Part shown: piece after piece, positions 27,977 through 36,284 of the stretch
Layout of the letters: every line of letters starts with the position of its first letter
Numbering within the stretch: the first letter of the stretch is position 1
From: DATFVA01 sp963832715
GTDB lineage: Bacteria > Bacteroidota > Ignavibacteria > Ignavibacteriales > Ignavibacteriaceae
Length of the DNA: 64,000 nt
Reading direction: 5' to 3'
NCBI GenBank assembly: GCA_963832715.1
Contig: CAWHVB010000004.1
Location: forward strand, 186,001 to 250,000
The notes under the pieces: generated by a model
Told to the model about the DNA's origin: nothing
Database searches by the model: none
Seen by the model: the letters and a program-made list of their open reading frames with translations, nothing else
Made by a program: the position numbers and the translations under genes

Positions 27977-28582
27977 TTGAATAAACATAATCTTACAGCA
28001 TGTTTTTCTAAAATATTAGCGGTGATTTTTTTCCTGTCACTTTTCACATGCAGCGCTCAGCAAAGGACTAACCTGAATGTATTTAACGGGCTGGTCGACT
28101 CGTCAGTAGCAAAAACCGCATCCTTTATTCCAGACAGCATCAAAGATATTAACTTTGAACAAATGAGCGGTCCCTTTGCAGTTTTTAATTCAGAAATAAT
28201 TTCCGGCCTTTCTAAAAGGGGATATAATTTAGTTTCAGATGATAACTCTTTCAAACTCGAATTAATAATTAAAGACGCAGTTACTTCTTATGGTGAAATC
28301 TACAGGGACGGTTTTTTAGGAGATTATTATGTTCCGAGAAAACTTACGCTATCGGGAAACTGCAACTTTTCCGGCAAAAAAATATTTACAGAGCAATTCA
28401 ATTATGCATTCCAGGATACTGTAAAAGCGGACAGCGTAAGTTCGCTTGAAAATTCCGGCTATCCTTTTACACAGGGGAAACTGCGGGCAGAACCTTTCTT
28501 TTCAGGAATCCTTGAGCCGGTAATCGCGGTCGGTACAGCCGCACTTGCCGTTATACTTTTCTTCACAATCAGGAGTAAGTAG
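27977..28582 (+). CDS. Hypothetical envelope protein
   Basis: 201 residues from a TTG start at 27977. The leader (MNKHNLTACFSKILAVIFFLSLFTCSAQ) is a signal peptide with a possible lipoprotein cysteine. The middle is beta-rich (SFKLELIIKDAVTSYGEIYRDGFLGDYYVPRKLTLSGNCNFSGKKIF), and a single hydrophobic segment lies at the C-terminus (VIAVGTAALAVILFFTIRSK). It may therefore be a C-terminally anchored protein facing the periplasm. No family was recognised. The ribosome site is weak, so the start is uncertain. Confidence 0.6.
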   Translation: MNKHNLTACFSKILAVIFFLSLFTCSAQQRTNLNVFNGLVDSSVAKTASFIPDSIKDINFEQMSGPFAVFNSEIISGLSKRGYNLVSDDNSFKLELIIKDAVTSYGEIYRDGFLGDYYVPRKLTLSGNCNFSGKKIFTEQFNYAFQDTVKADSVSSLENSGYPFTQGKLRAEPFFSGILEPVIAVGTAALAVILFFTIRSK

Positions 28583-28654
28583 CAATAAATACCTTTGACT
28601 ACTATGTTAATTTGGTTATTTTTCCTAATTAAATCTTAAAAAAACGCACTTTCT

Positions 28655-29416
28655 ATGAAATATTTATTTTTTGTTCCTGTATTCTTTATGCTGATTTTAG
28701 CAGGCTGTTCCTCAAGTGTTGATACTACAAATATGACGGGCGAGAACAGGCTTTCATATGCAATAAAACTTTATAATGACGAAGATTATCTTGAAGCAAT
28801 AAACGAACTGCAGGCTATTCTGCTGCAGTACCCCGGAAGCTCAATATCTGATGATGCCCAGTTCTACCTTGCCAAATCAAGGTTTGCGCGTAAGGAATAT
28901 ATACTTGCCGCATTTGAATTCAGCAAGCTTATAAAGAATATGCCGGCCAGCGAGTTTGTTCCCGAATCACAGTTCCAGCTTGCCGAATGCTACTATGAAC
29001 TTTCCCCAAATTATAATCTTGATCAAAAATATACCAGGAAAGCTATACAGGAATTCCAGGCTTTTATAGATTTCTTTCCTACGAACGAAAAAGTTGCTGA
29101 AGCAGAAAAAAAGATTGCCGACCTGAACAATAAGCTTGCGGAAAAGACTTTCACTATTGCAAAGATTTATGAAAAAATGGATTATCTGAAAGCCGCAGTA
29201 ATTTATTATGACGACGTTATCGAAACCTATCATGATACTCCTTATGCCCCGATGGCTATGTACAACAAGATAAATGTTCTTGTTGAGAGAAAACAGGATG
29301 ATGAAGCGGTTGCTGAAATAAATAAATTCATCGAAAAATACCCGGATGACAGGAACGTTGAGGAATTAAAAAACCTTCAGGTAAAACTTGAACATCAACT
29401 TTCATCATCAAGATAA
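28655..29416 (+). CDS. bamD: Outer-membrane assembly lipoprotein BamD
   Basis: 253 residues with a lipoprotein signal ending in LAGC (Cys at about 18). Five TPR units follow (YAIKLYNDEDYLEAINELQAILLQYPGSSISDDAQFYLAKSRFARKEY and so on), including the ASEFVPESQFQLAECYY and QKYTRKAIQEFQAFIDFFPTNE patterns of BamD/YfiO. It works with BamA to fold outer-membrane barrels. The stop overlaps the ATG of the thioesterase gene (TAATG), so it heads a long operon. Confidence 0.9.
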   Translation: MKYLFFVPVFFMLILAGCSSSVDTTNMTGENRLSYAIKLYNDEDYLEAINELQAILLQYPGSSISDDAQFYLAKSRFARKEYILAAFEFSKLIKNMPASEFVPESQFQLAECYYELSPNYNLDQKYTRKAIQEFQAFIDFFPTNEKVAEAEKKIADLNNKLAEKTFTIAKIYEKMDYLKAAVIYYDDVIETYHDTPYAPMAMYNKINVLVERKQDDEAVAEINKFIEKYPDDRNVEELKNLQVKLEHQLSSSR

Positions 29417-29892
29417 TGGCTGGTCAAAAAAAAGTTAATGACAGTAAAATGATTATGACTGAGCTGGTTCTGCCGAACCATACAAACCAGCTCGGGAAGC
29501 TGCTCGGCGGACAGCTAATGCACTGGATTGATATCTGTGCTGCATTAAGTGCTGCAAAACATTCCCATTACGTTTGTGTTACTGCTTCTGTCGACCGGAT
29601 TGATTTCCATCATCCTATAAATCTCGGCGATGCTGTCAGCCTGTATGCCTCGGTCAACAGGGCATTCAATACCTCTATGGAAGTAGGAGTGAAAGTTTTT
29701 GCAGAATCGTTCAGGAAAGGGACAAGGATCCACACCAATTCTGCTTATTTAACCTTCGTAAGTGTAGATGAAAATGGAAAGCCCGTTAAGGCAAATGAGA
29801 TTATCCCGGAAACGGAAGAAGAGAAAAGAAGATTTCAAGAAGCGCTCAATAGAAGGGAGAACAGACTTCAAACCCGCAAGAAGAGAAGTTAA
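29416..29892 (+). CDS. Acyl-CoA thioesterase, hotdog fold (YciA-like)
   Basis: 158 residues. The core LVLPNHTNQLGKLLGGQLMHWIDICAALSAAKHSHYVCVTASVDRIDFHHPINLGDAVSLYASV is the acyl-CoA hydrolase hotdog domain, with the conserved Asn and Gly-Gly-Gln-Leu-Met and the catalytic Asp in HWID. It hydrolyses acyl-CoA thioesters in the cytoplasm. The C-terminus is basic. It overlaps bamD by one base and runs into the next gene. Confidence 0.9.
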   Translation: MAGQKKVNDSKMIMTELVLPNHTNQLGKLLGGQLMHWIDICAALSAAKHSHYVCVTASVDRIDFHHPINLGDAVSLYASVNRAFNTSMEVGVKVFAESFRKGTRIHTNSAYLTFVSVDENGKPVKANEIIPETEEEKRRFQEALNRRENRLQTRKKRS

Positions 29893-31966
29893 AACTCTGA
29901 TTGTTCTGCTGCTGCTTTCCTGTAATACTATTGCACAGGTACCTATTAACGGGTTCTGCAAATACCAGGCTTTCGATGCTGCCCCTGGTTATCGAAAATT
30001 GGAACCTCTCAATTACAATAATGATTCTTATACCGATCTTATTTTTTATAATCCTGCCGGCAATAACATTATTTCTCTTGATGGGAATCAGAACGGCAGT
30101 TTCGGTTCGGCGCATGACAATAAACTGCAGCAGGCCGTTTCAGATATTCAGTATTTATGGAATAAAAGCAACAAGATATATGCATATGCTTATATCTCGA
30201 GAAAACAAAGCACTGCCGGCATCCTTAATTTCAGTCCGGAGGGAACTCCCGTCATTGAATCGCAGGTGAAATTTAATACCTATCCCGAAAACCTCAGCAC
30301 CGCTGATGTAAACGGCGATGGTATCCCGGAACTGCTGGTTTCAGGAAGTGCATTTAACGGTCTTTCACTGGTTTACCAGGAGAAAAAACTGCGTGAAAAG
30401 AAAATCGTCGAAAAGACGAGTTATTCAGAAGCGGTATTCGCTGACCTGAACAATGACGGTTTCCCTGATATTGCGGCATTCGAAATGTTCGCTAATAAAC
30501 TACAGTTCTATTATAACAACAGTCAGGGGAATTTCAACAAAGTACGCGAACTCTCTTTTCCTTCTCCCATTTCATCACTTCAATCAACCGATCTTGATCT
30601 TGACTCCTACACAGACATTATTTATACCAGCCATAATTCAATTGGTATATACTATGGAGACTTTACTTCATCGTATGATGATACAGTTATAATAAATACA
30701 AAGTATGATGCTGATAAAATCATTACCGGCGATTTCAACAGGGATGGAAGAATTGATATAGCTTATATTAACAGGATAAACGGTACCCTCTCTCTCATAT
30801 ATGCCAGAGACGATAGAAAATTTTACCCGGAACTGGTTTATCTGAAGAAGAATAGTCTGGATGATATCACCCCCTACTATAGTAAATTCGTAAGCGGAAT
30901 CGCGCTGCTTGACAGCACGGGAAAATTTTATATTATTTCAAACCTTGCGTCAATAGCAGATGAAGTCAGCATAGTATCAGGAGCTTATCCGACAGCAGTC
31001 TCATATTTTGACCGTGACAATAACAGTATAAACGATCTGTGCTTCATTGATGGTTTTAATAAGACCCTCAACCTTTTAACAAGGAGCAGTTCGGGTATTC
31101 CCGACTCATGGTTCTCCATCTCCCTCTTCGGTATCGAAAATTCTATCCTTGTGAATAATAAATTGCCGAAGGAGAAAACCTTTATCTGCTACACAAGGGA
31201 TAAAAAATTAATTGAAATAGTAAAAGTCGATTTTGTTAAAAACAAATTCACCCGGAGTTCACTTTATTCGCCGGGAGGCATACGGGATATTAAGGTGAAG
31301 GAAAATTCCGGAAGGATATATACCGCTTTTATTAAAAATGATGTGCTGGGTGCAGTGATTTTTTCGAATGAACAGGGTCAGTATACGGATTATACCATAC
31401 CGGGAATCCGTAAGGGAGTTTCTGATGCTGCACTTTCGGTTTATAATACTCCGGAAGTATTTTATACCACTAATGATGATTCAATTATCATTGGTGAACG
31501 CATCCTCGAAGAAAACCGCAAAAATGCCGAAGTAAAAACACAGATTGCAAATGATTATAACATCAGTCTTTTTGCCGGGGATTTTCTTCACAAAAACAAT
31601 TCAGCTCTATTCGGCTTTTTATCTTCCCGTGATAAGAACAACCTGATTTTTTTTCTGGGACCGGATGCATTCATTGTCTCCGGTAAGAATACACCTATCC
31701 CGGGTCTTAGGATAAAAGATAAAAATCAATTATTTTTTGGCGAGCTAAGATTCAACGGTGCGGCAAAGGTCTGCTATTTTAATCCTCTGCAGAAGAGTAT
31801 AAAAACGCTCGAGACTGCAGACGGAAATAAAAAAATAGTACGCAATTTGTTAATGGAAAATATAAATTCGAGATCATTTTTTATTAAGAATATGAATTCC
31901 AGGAGTTATCATATAGTGTACATAGATGATGACGAGAACTGTATTAAAATCAGGGAGCTTAAATGA
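29768..31966 (+). CDS. FG-GAP/VCBS-repeat secreted protein, start uncertain
   Basis: The open frame begins at an ATG at 29768 inside the thioesterase gene. The likely mature start lies near 29889, where VKTLIVLLLLSCNTIAQ forms a signal peptide but has no ATG, GTG or TTG in front of it. About 690 residues follow with FG-GAP repeats, each with a calcium-loop type DxNxDGxxD: DVNGDGIPELL, DLNNDGFPDIA, DLDLDSYTDII, DFNRDGRIDIA and DRDNNSINDLC. The repeats form a beta-propeller. No sorting domain is visible at the C-terminus. The stop overlaps the next start (ATGA), so translation is coupled. Confidence 0.75.
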   Translation: MKMESPLRQMRLSRKRKKRKEDFKKRSIEGRTDFKPARREVKTLIVLLLLSCNTIAQVPINGFCKYQAFDAAPGYRKLEPLNYNNDSYTDLIFYNPAGNNIISLDGNQNGSFGSAHDNKLQQAVSDIQYLWNKSNKIYAYAYISRKQSTAGILNFSPEGTPVIESQVKFNTYPENLSTADVNGDGIPELLVSGSAFNGLSLVYQEKKLREKKIVEKTSYSEAVFADLNNDGFPDIAAFEMFANKLQFYYNNSQGNFNKVRELSFPSPISSLQSTDLDLDSYTDIIYTSHNSIGIYYGDFTSSYDDTVIINTKYDADKIITGDFNRDGRIDIAYINRINGTLSLIYARDDRKFYPELVYLKKNSLDDITPYYSKFVSGIALLDSTGKFYIISNLASIADEVSIVSGAYPTAVSYFDRDNNSINDLCFIDGFNKTLNLLTRSSSGIPDSWFSISLFGIENSILVNNKLPKEKTFICYTRDKKLIEIVKVDFVKNKFTRSSLYSPGGIRDIKVKENSGRIYTAFIKNDVLGAVIFSNEQGQYTDYTIPGIRKGVSDAALSVYNTPEVFYTTNDDSIIIGERILEENRKNAEVKTQIANDYNISLFAGDFLHKNNSALFGFLSSRDKNNLIFFLGPDAFIVSGKNTPIPGLRIKDKNQLFFGELRFNGAAKVCYFNPLQKSIKTLETADGNKKIVRNLLMENINSRSFFIKNMNSRSYHIVYIDDDENCIKIRELK

Positions 31967-33645
31967 TTAAAAACTCCCTCGTTTTCTTTTTACTTATTTA
32001 TTGTGTTTCATTATATCCCCAGGAGTGGAGCAGAGTCCGGCTTGATTCATTATTCAATCAGTATGTCAGGCTTCATCATTACAATATCCCTGAACTGCCG
32101 CAAAATCCGGCAGAGGATACCATCCGCACAAAATGCGGTTTTAGTACCGCGGCAGAAGTTTTTGTTCACTTCAATGACTTTACCGAAGAACAGCAGAGAA
32201 TTCTAAAGGTGCTGGAAACGGGGAGGCCCGTCGGACCCGACGCCAGTATTGTTTCTCCTTCAGGATTTTTCCGTGTGCATTATTACAGTACCGGTCCATA
32301 TGTGCCTCAGTATGATCTGAATGAGTTTGCTCAAGCACTTGACTCCTCATACAACTTTGAAGTAAACCATCTCGGATATCCGCCTCCTCCGCCGGATACT
32401 CAGCCAGGTCTGCCTCCCGACAGTGTCGGCGGCGACAGCAAATACGATGTGTACATAATACCTATGGGCGATTACGGTGAAACGGATTTTGAAACACAAA
32501 TTAGCCAGGACCCGGGGGTACTCAGGTTTACTACTTTTATGAAGGTTCATTATAGCTTCGGGAGCGGGTTTTACACTCATGGTATTGATGCTGCCCGGGT
32601 AACTGCCGCCCACGAATTTCACCATTCTATACAGGTTGGCAATTATATTTTCAGGGATAGCGATCTTTTCTTTTATGAATTGACTTCAACCTCAATGGAA
32701 GAGTTTGTTTTCGATTCCGTTAATGATTATTACGGATATATGTCAGATTATTTTCATAATACTGAAAGAGCCTTTGCATCTAATTCTGGTTATAACCTTG
32801 CAATATGGAATATCTTCCTCGCAGCTAAATTCGGTATTGATATCATCAAAAAGCAGTGGGAAAAAATGCCTGCCTCCAGGGCCATAAATGCTATTAACTC
32901 ATCTTTATACGATGAGGGTTCCAGTTTTGGTAAAGAACTGAATAAATTCGGGATATGGACATTCTTTACTAACTATAGGGCTGTTCCGGGAAAATACTTT
33001 GAAGAGGCTGCTGCGTACCCTCTGATACGTCCCTATTCTGTAATTCAGTTCAGTCCTCCTGCAGTTAATATCAGTATGAATGCACATCCTACTTCAAATA
33101 ATTTCATTTATTTTGTTGACCAGCAGGAAGGAGATACCCTGACCGTGCTGGTAACTAACGCCGACTACCAGAAAGGCATTGACAGTCTGAATACTTTTTT
33201 CCCATTCCAGTATTATGTCTACAATTATAATGAACCGGGCAGCCAGCAGCTGACAGGTCTGTACTATTCGAAACTGATAACGGACCAGCCGTCGCTGTGG
33301 ACTTCCTCGGAATTCTTTAACAGGTTCCTGATACATGAAGGTGAAATCCCGGTAGAAGCTGTGAGTTATGCCTTCCCGAATCCCTTCATTTACAGCAAGC
33401 ATAGTTATATATATTTCCCTGTAAAAGGAAGCGGCAGCCAGGAAGCTAATCTTAATGTTTATACATCCTCTATGGACCTTGTTTATTCCGTTACAAAACC
33501 TTATGATTTTATTTCAGGACAAAAAGTACTTAAATGGAACGGGCTGGATAACCAAAACAGGAAAGTTTCTTCGGGCATTTATATTTTTATTACCGAATCC
33601 GGTAATGCGAAGAAAGTAGGGAAGCTGGTTATATTTGATGAATAA
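31963..33645 (+). CDS. MXAN_6640-like putative metalloprotease with C-terminal sorting-type domain
   Basis: 560 residues with a signal peptide (MIKNSLVFFLLIYCVSLYPQ). The zinc-protease motif HEFHH at residues 217-221 lies in VTAAHEFHHSIQVGNY, and FYELTSTSMEEFVFD follows with a plausible third ligand glutamate. The C-terminal 90 residues (YAFPNPFIYSKHS...NVYTSSMDLVYSV...VSSGIYIFITESG) resemble a FlgD/T9SS sorting domain, so it is probably exported to the surface. It is the last gene before ccmA, whose ATG overlaps its end by 8 bp. Confidence 0.8.
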   Translation: MIKNSLVFFLLIYCVSLYPQEWSRVRLDSLFNQYVRLHHYNIPELPQNPAEDTIRTKCGFSTAAEVFVHFNDFTEEQQRILKVLETGRPVGPDASIVSPSGFFRVHYYSTGPYVPQYDLNEFAQALDSSYNFEVNHLGYPPPPPDTQPGLPPDSVGGDSKYDVYIIPMGDYGETDFETQISQDPGVLRFTTFMKVHYSFGSGFYTHGIDAARVTAAHEFHHSIQVGNYIFRDSDLFFYELTSTSMEEFVFDSVNDYYGYMSDYFHNTERAFASNSGYNLAIWNIFLAAKFGIDIIKKQWEKMPASRAINAINSSLYDEGSSFGKELNKFGIWTFFTNYRAVPGKYFEEAAAYPLIRPYSVIQFSPPAVNISMNAHPTSNNFIYFVDQQEGDTLTVLVTNADYQKGIDSLNTFFPFQYYVYNYNEPGSQQLTGLYYSKLITDQPSLWTSSEFFNRFLIHEGEIPVEAVSYAFPNPFIYSKHSYIYFPVKGSGSQEANLNVYTSSMDLVYSVTKPYDFISGQKVLKWNGLDNQNRKVSSGIYIFITESGNAKKVGKLVIFDE

Positions 33646-34291
33646 TTTTTCTGTAAAGGCTGAGTCATTAAGCAAGACATTCGGAAGAAGACTTATATTT
33701 TCAGATCTCAACTTTGAATTCAGTAAAAAAGGGATCTATGGAATATCCGGACCAAACGGGTCTGGAAAATCGACCCTCGTTAAGATAATTGCCGGGCTGA
33801 TTTCACCTACAGACGGAAAAATCAGACATATACTCGAAGGTAAAGAAATACCGCCGGAAAAGCTTCATAATCATATCGGGTTTGTCTCTCCCTATCTTGT
33901 TCTTTATGAAGAATTCACTGCCCTTGAAAATCTTGACCTTTTTGCTAAGATCCGAAGCGTGCCTTTCAATGCTGAAAGAGTGGAATACCTGCTTAAAGTT
34001 TTCCTCCTGTATGAAAGGAAAGATGACCTGGTTAAGACTTATTCTTCAGGAATGAAGCAGCGGATGAAGTTTATATTTGCAATGATGCATTCGCCGCGCC
34101 TGCTTATACTGGATGAACCGACTTCCAATCTTGATGATGAAGGGAAGGAATCCGTTTACAGGATTACCAGGGAGCAGGGTAGCGACAGCATAATATTAAT
34201 AGCGTCAAATGAAAGGACAGACCTGGAACTCTGCAGTGAAAAAATTGTTATCCAGGATTACAAAAATATTTCAGTACAGGAAGCAAATTGA
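33638..34291 (+). CDS. ccmA: Haem exporter ATP-binding subunit CcmA
   Basis: About 217 residues. ABC ATPase with Walker A GPNGSGKST, signature YSSGMKQRMKF and Walker B LLILDEPTSNLD. With CcmB it forms the CcmABCDE complex that releases holo-CcmE for cytochrome c maturation. Starting at the ATG at 33638 (overlapping the previous stop) is preferred to the TTG three bases upstream. It opens the ccmABCDEF block. Confidence 0.9.
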   Translation: MNNFSVKAESLSKTFGRRLIFSDLNFEFSKKGIYGISGPNGSGKSTLVKIIAGLISPTDGKIRHILEGKEIPPEKLHNHIGFVSPYLVLYEEFTALENLDLFAKIRSVPFNAERVEYLLKVFLLYERKDDLVKTYSSGMKQRMKFIFAMMHSPRLLILDEPTSNLDDEGKESVYRITREQGSDSIILIASNERTDLELCSEKIVIQDYKNISVQEAN

Positions 34292-34953
34292 GTTCAAAAG
34301 CATATTCATTATTCCTTAAAGATTTTCGTTCCGAGCTTAGAACCCGCTATGCTATAAATTCTCTTGCTATGTTTATCATAGTAGCAATCAGCGTAATATT
34401 ATTTTCTATCGGTAATGAAAGGATAAATGAAAACCTTACTGCCGGACTTTTCTGGGTGGTTATTTTCTTTACTGCTATGTCCGGGTTAGCCAGGGCATTT
34501 GTATCGGAGGAAGAAAGGGGAACTTCGCTGACCCTTCAGCTAATTGCCTCCCCGTCCACTGTGTTTACGGGCAAGCTAATATTCAACCTGATCCTCGTAT
34601 TTTGTATGAATATAGTGATAGCTGTATTATATTCTGCAGTATTCGAGGCTTTTGTGATAAGAGATTTTGTACTTTTTCTCTGTGCTTTTATACTGGGCAA
34701 TATTGGACTGGCAATATCGTCAACCATAATTGCAGCAATAATTTCGAAAGCAGGAGCTAAAGGCACACTTTACCCGGTATTATCTTTTCCTATATTATTA
34801 CCTTTAATTTTAACTTCCGTACAGCTAACTTTGTTCTCTATCGATGGCACAGGATTTGAAAAATCTAAATTTGAGCTTGCAGTAGTAATCTGTTACGACG
34901 TTATTATGTTAACTGCATCTTATATGTTATTCGACTTTATCTGGAAAGATTAG
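34288..34953 (+). CDS. ccmB: Haem exporter membrane subunit CcmB
   Basis: 221 residues with six hydrophobic helices and the family pattern LFLKDFRSELRTRYAINSL, then FISGLARAF-like (AMSGLARAFVSEEERGT). TTG start in the sequence TTGA, overlapping the ccmA stop, which shows translational coupling. It forms the membrane part of the CcmAB ABC complex. Confidence 0.9.
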   Translation: MSSKAYSLFLKDFRSELRTRYAINSLAMFIIVAISVILFSIGNERINENLTAGLFWVVIFFTAMSGLARAFVSEEERGTSLTLQLIASPSTVFTGKLIFNLILVFCMNIVIAVLYSAVFEAFVIRDFVLFLCAFILGNIGLAISSTIIAAIISKAGAKGTLYPVLSFPILLPLILTSVQLTLFSIDGTGFEKSKFELAVVICYDVIMLTASYMLFDFIWKD

Positions 34954-34975
34954 TAATTTCTATTAAATAAAAACT

Positions 34976-35689
34976 ATGAAATCTATAATCTGGAAAACTT
35001 TGCTTTTTTTGCTTCTCGCCTTTGTTTCCGCGGCGGGAATAGCTTTTCCCATTGTTGAGAATCCAACTCACTGGTATCAGTTTCCGTTCATTCCCGGGCT
35101 GGAGGAAAATGCTAAAATCATCTTCTTTCACGTTCCGACAGCATGGCTTACTGTCATTGCTTTCCTTATGTCAACTATTTATAGTTTTAGATATCTTCGG
35201 AAAAAAGATATGAACGATGATATTAAATCGTATACTGCAGCACAGTTAGGGATTATTTTCTGCATACTTGCTACAGTAACCGGTGCAGTATGGGCAAAAT
35301 TTGCCTGGGGTTCATTCTGGAATTGGGATCCACGTCAATCCAGTATATTTGCACTTCTGTTAATTTACGGAGCATGGTTCGCACTTCGCTCCTCAATTGA
35401 AAATGAAGAGAAGAGAGCAACATTGTCGGCAGTATATGCGATTATTGCTTTCGTTACGGTTCCGTTTTTTATCTTTATAATGCCGAGGATCATGGCAGGT
35501 CTTCACCCCGGTTCTGCTGATGATACAAATTCAGGTCCGGTAGTCGATTTTAAAATGAATGCAAATATGATGCTGATATTTTATCTCTCCCTCATTGGAT
35601 TTACGATCCTGTATTTCTGGATGTGGAAAGTTGGTTATAAATCTTTAATGTACAAAGAACGATTAAACAAACAACAAATCAGAGGATAA
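34976..35689 (+). CDS. ccmC: Cytochrome c maturation protein CcmC
   Basis: 237 residues, six helices, with the tryptophan-rich haem-handling motif WGSFWNWDPRQS at about residues 111-122 and flanking histidines (FFHVPTAW, LHPGS). It binds haem and loads it onto CcmE in the periplasm. The ATG at 34976 follows the ccmB stop by 22 bp, and the CcmD gene starts 1 bp after its stop. Confidence 0.93.
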   Translation: MKSIIWKTLLFLLLAFVSAAGIAFPIVENPTHWYQFPFIPGLEENAKIIFFHVPTAWLTVIAFLMSTIYSFRYLRKKDMNDDIKSYTAAQLGIIFCILATVTGAVWAKFAWGSFWNWDPRQSSIFALLLIYGAWFALRSSIENEEKRATLSAVYAIIAFVTVPFFIFIMPRIMAGLHPGSADDTNSGPVVDFKMNANMMLIFYLSLIGFTILYFWMWKVGYKSLMYKERLNKQQIRG

Positions 35690-35690
35690 C

Positions 35691-35849
35691 TTGAGCGGAC
35701 TTTATGATTTCCTGCATAACAATGCCATCTACATAGTTATGATTATAGTTTTGATTGTCTGGGCAGGGATATTCTTTTTCCTTAATAATATCGATAAAAG
35801 AATAAAAAGTGTAGAAAAAGAAATAAAAGGAGATAAGCATGAAAAATAA
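35691..35849 (+). CDS. ccmD: CcmD-like small membrane protein
   Basis: 52 residues from a TTG at 35691: MSGLYDFLHNNAIYIVMIIV..., one membrane helix (about 13-33), then a charged coiled tail (IDKRIKSVEKEIKGDKHEK). Position between ccmC and ccmE, size, one-helix topology and the basic cytoplasmic tail all match CcmD, which helps release holo-CcmE. Its end overlaps the ccmE start by 11 bp. The family is too short for certainty by sequence alone. Confidence 0.8.
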   Translation: MSGLYDFLHNNAIYIVMIIVLIVWAGIFFFLNNIDKRIKSVEKEIKGDKHEK

Positions 35850-36228
35850 ATATATCTTCGGCGGCGCCATCATTGTTCTTTTCCTTGGTCTGATGGGATA
35901 CCTGTTCACACAGAGTAATATTAAGTATGAAAGCAATTTCAGTAATGTTATGAACACGGATAAAACCGTTAAAGCCACCGGAAGCTGGGTCAAGGATAAA
36001 AATTACCAGATAGATAAAGCAAGCAGAACCTTCAGCTTTTATATGGCTGATGAGAACGGCAACCAGATGAAGGTTGTCTACGACGGAACCATTCCCAATA
36101 ACTTCGAAACAGCCAAGAGCGTAGTTGTAACAGGACAGTATAAAGATGGATATTTTCATGCAAGGGATATATTGACTAAATGCCCGAGCAAATATGAAGG
36201 TGATAAGGCTAAAACCTCCGGTTTATAG
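35839..36228 (+). CDS. ccmE: Cytochrome c haem chaperone CcmE, CXXXY variant
   Basis: 129 residues. An N-terminal anchor helix (about 5-23) is followed by the OB-fold domain (KATGSWVKDKNYQIDKASRTFSFYMAD, VVYDGTIPNNFETAKSVVVTGQY). In classic CcmE a histidine in HxxxY binds haem covalently. Here the position is a cysteine: C115-P-S-K-Y119. This is the CXXXY form described in archaea and some sulphate reducers (system I*). The ATG at 35839 follows AAAGGAG inside the ccmD-like gene. Confidence 0.92.
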   Translation: MKNKYIFGGAIIVLFLGLMGYLFTQSNIKYESNFSNVMNTDKTVKATGSWVKDKNYQIDKASRTFSFYMADENGNQMKVVYDGTIPNNFETAKSVVVTGQYKDGYFHARDILTKCPSKYEGDKAKTSGL

Positions 36229-36284
36229 GTCCGCAGAAGCTTTGACAGTTATTATATTTTAATTAAGATATCACTGAGGTAGAA

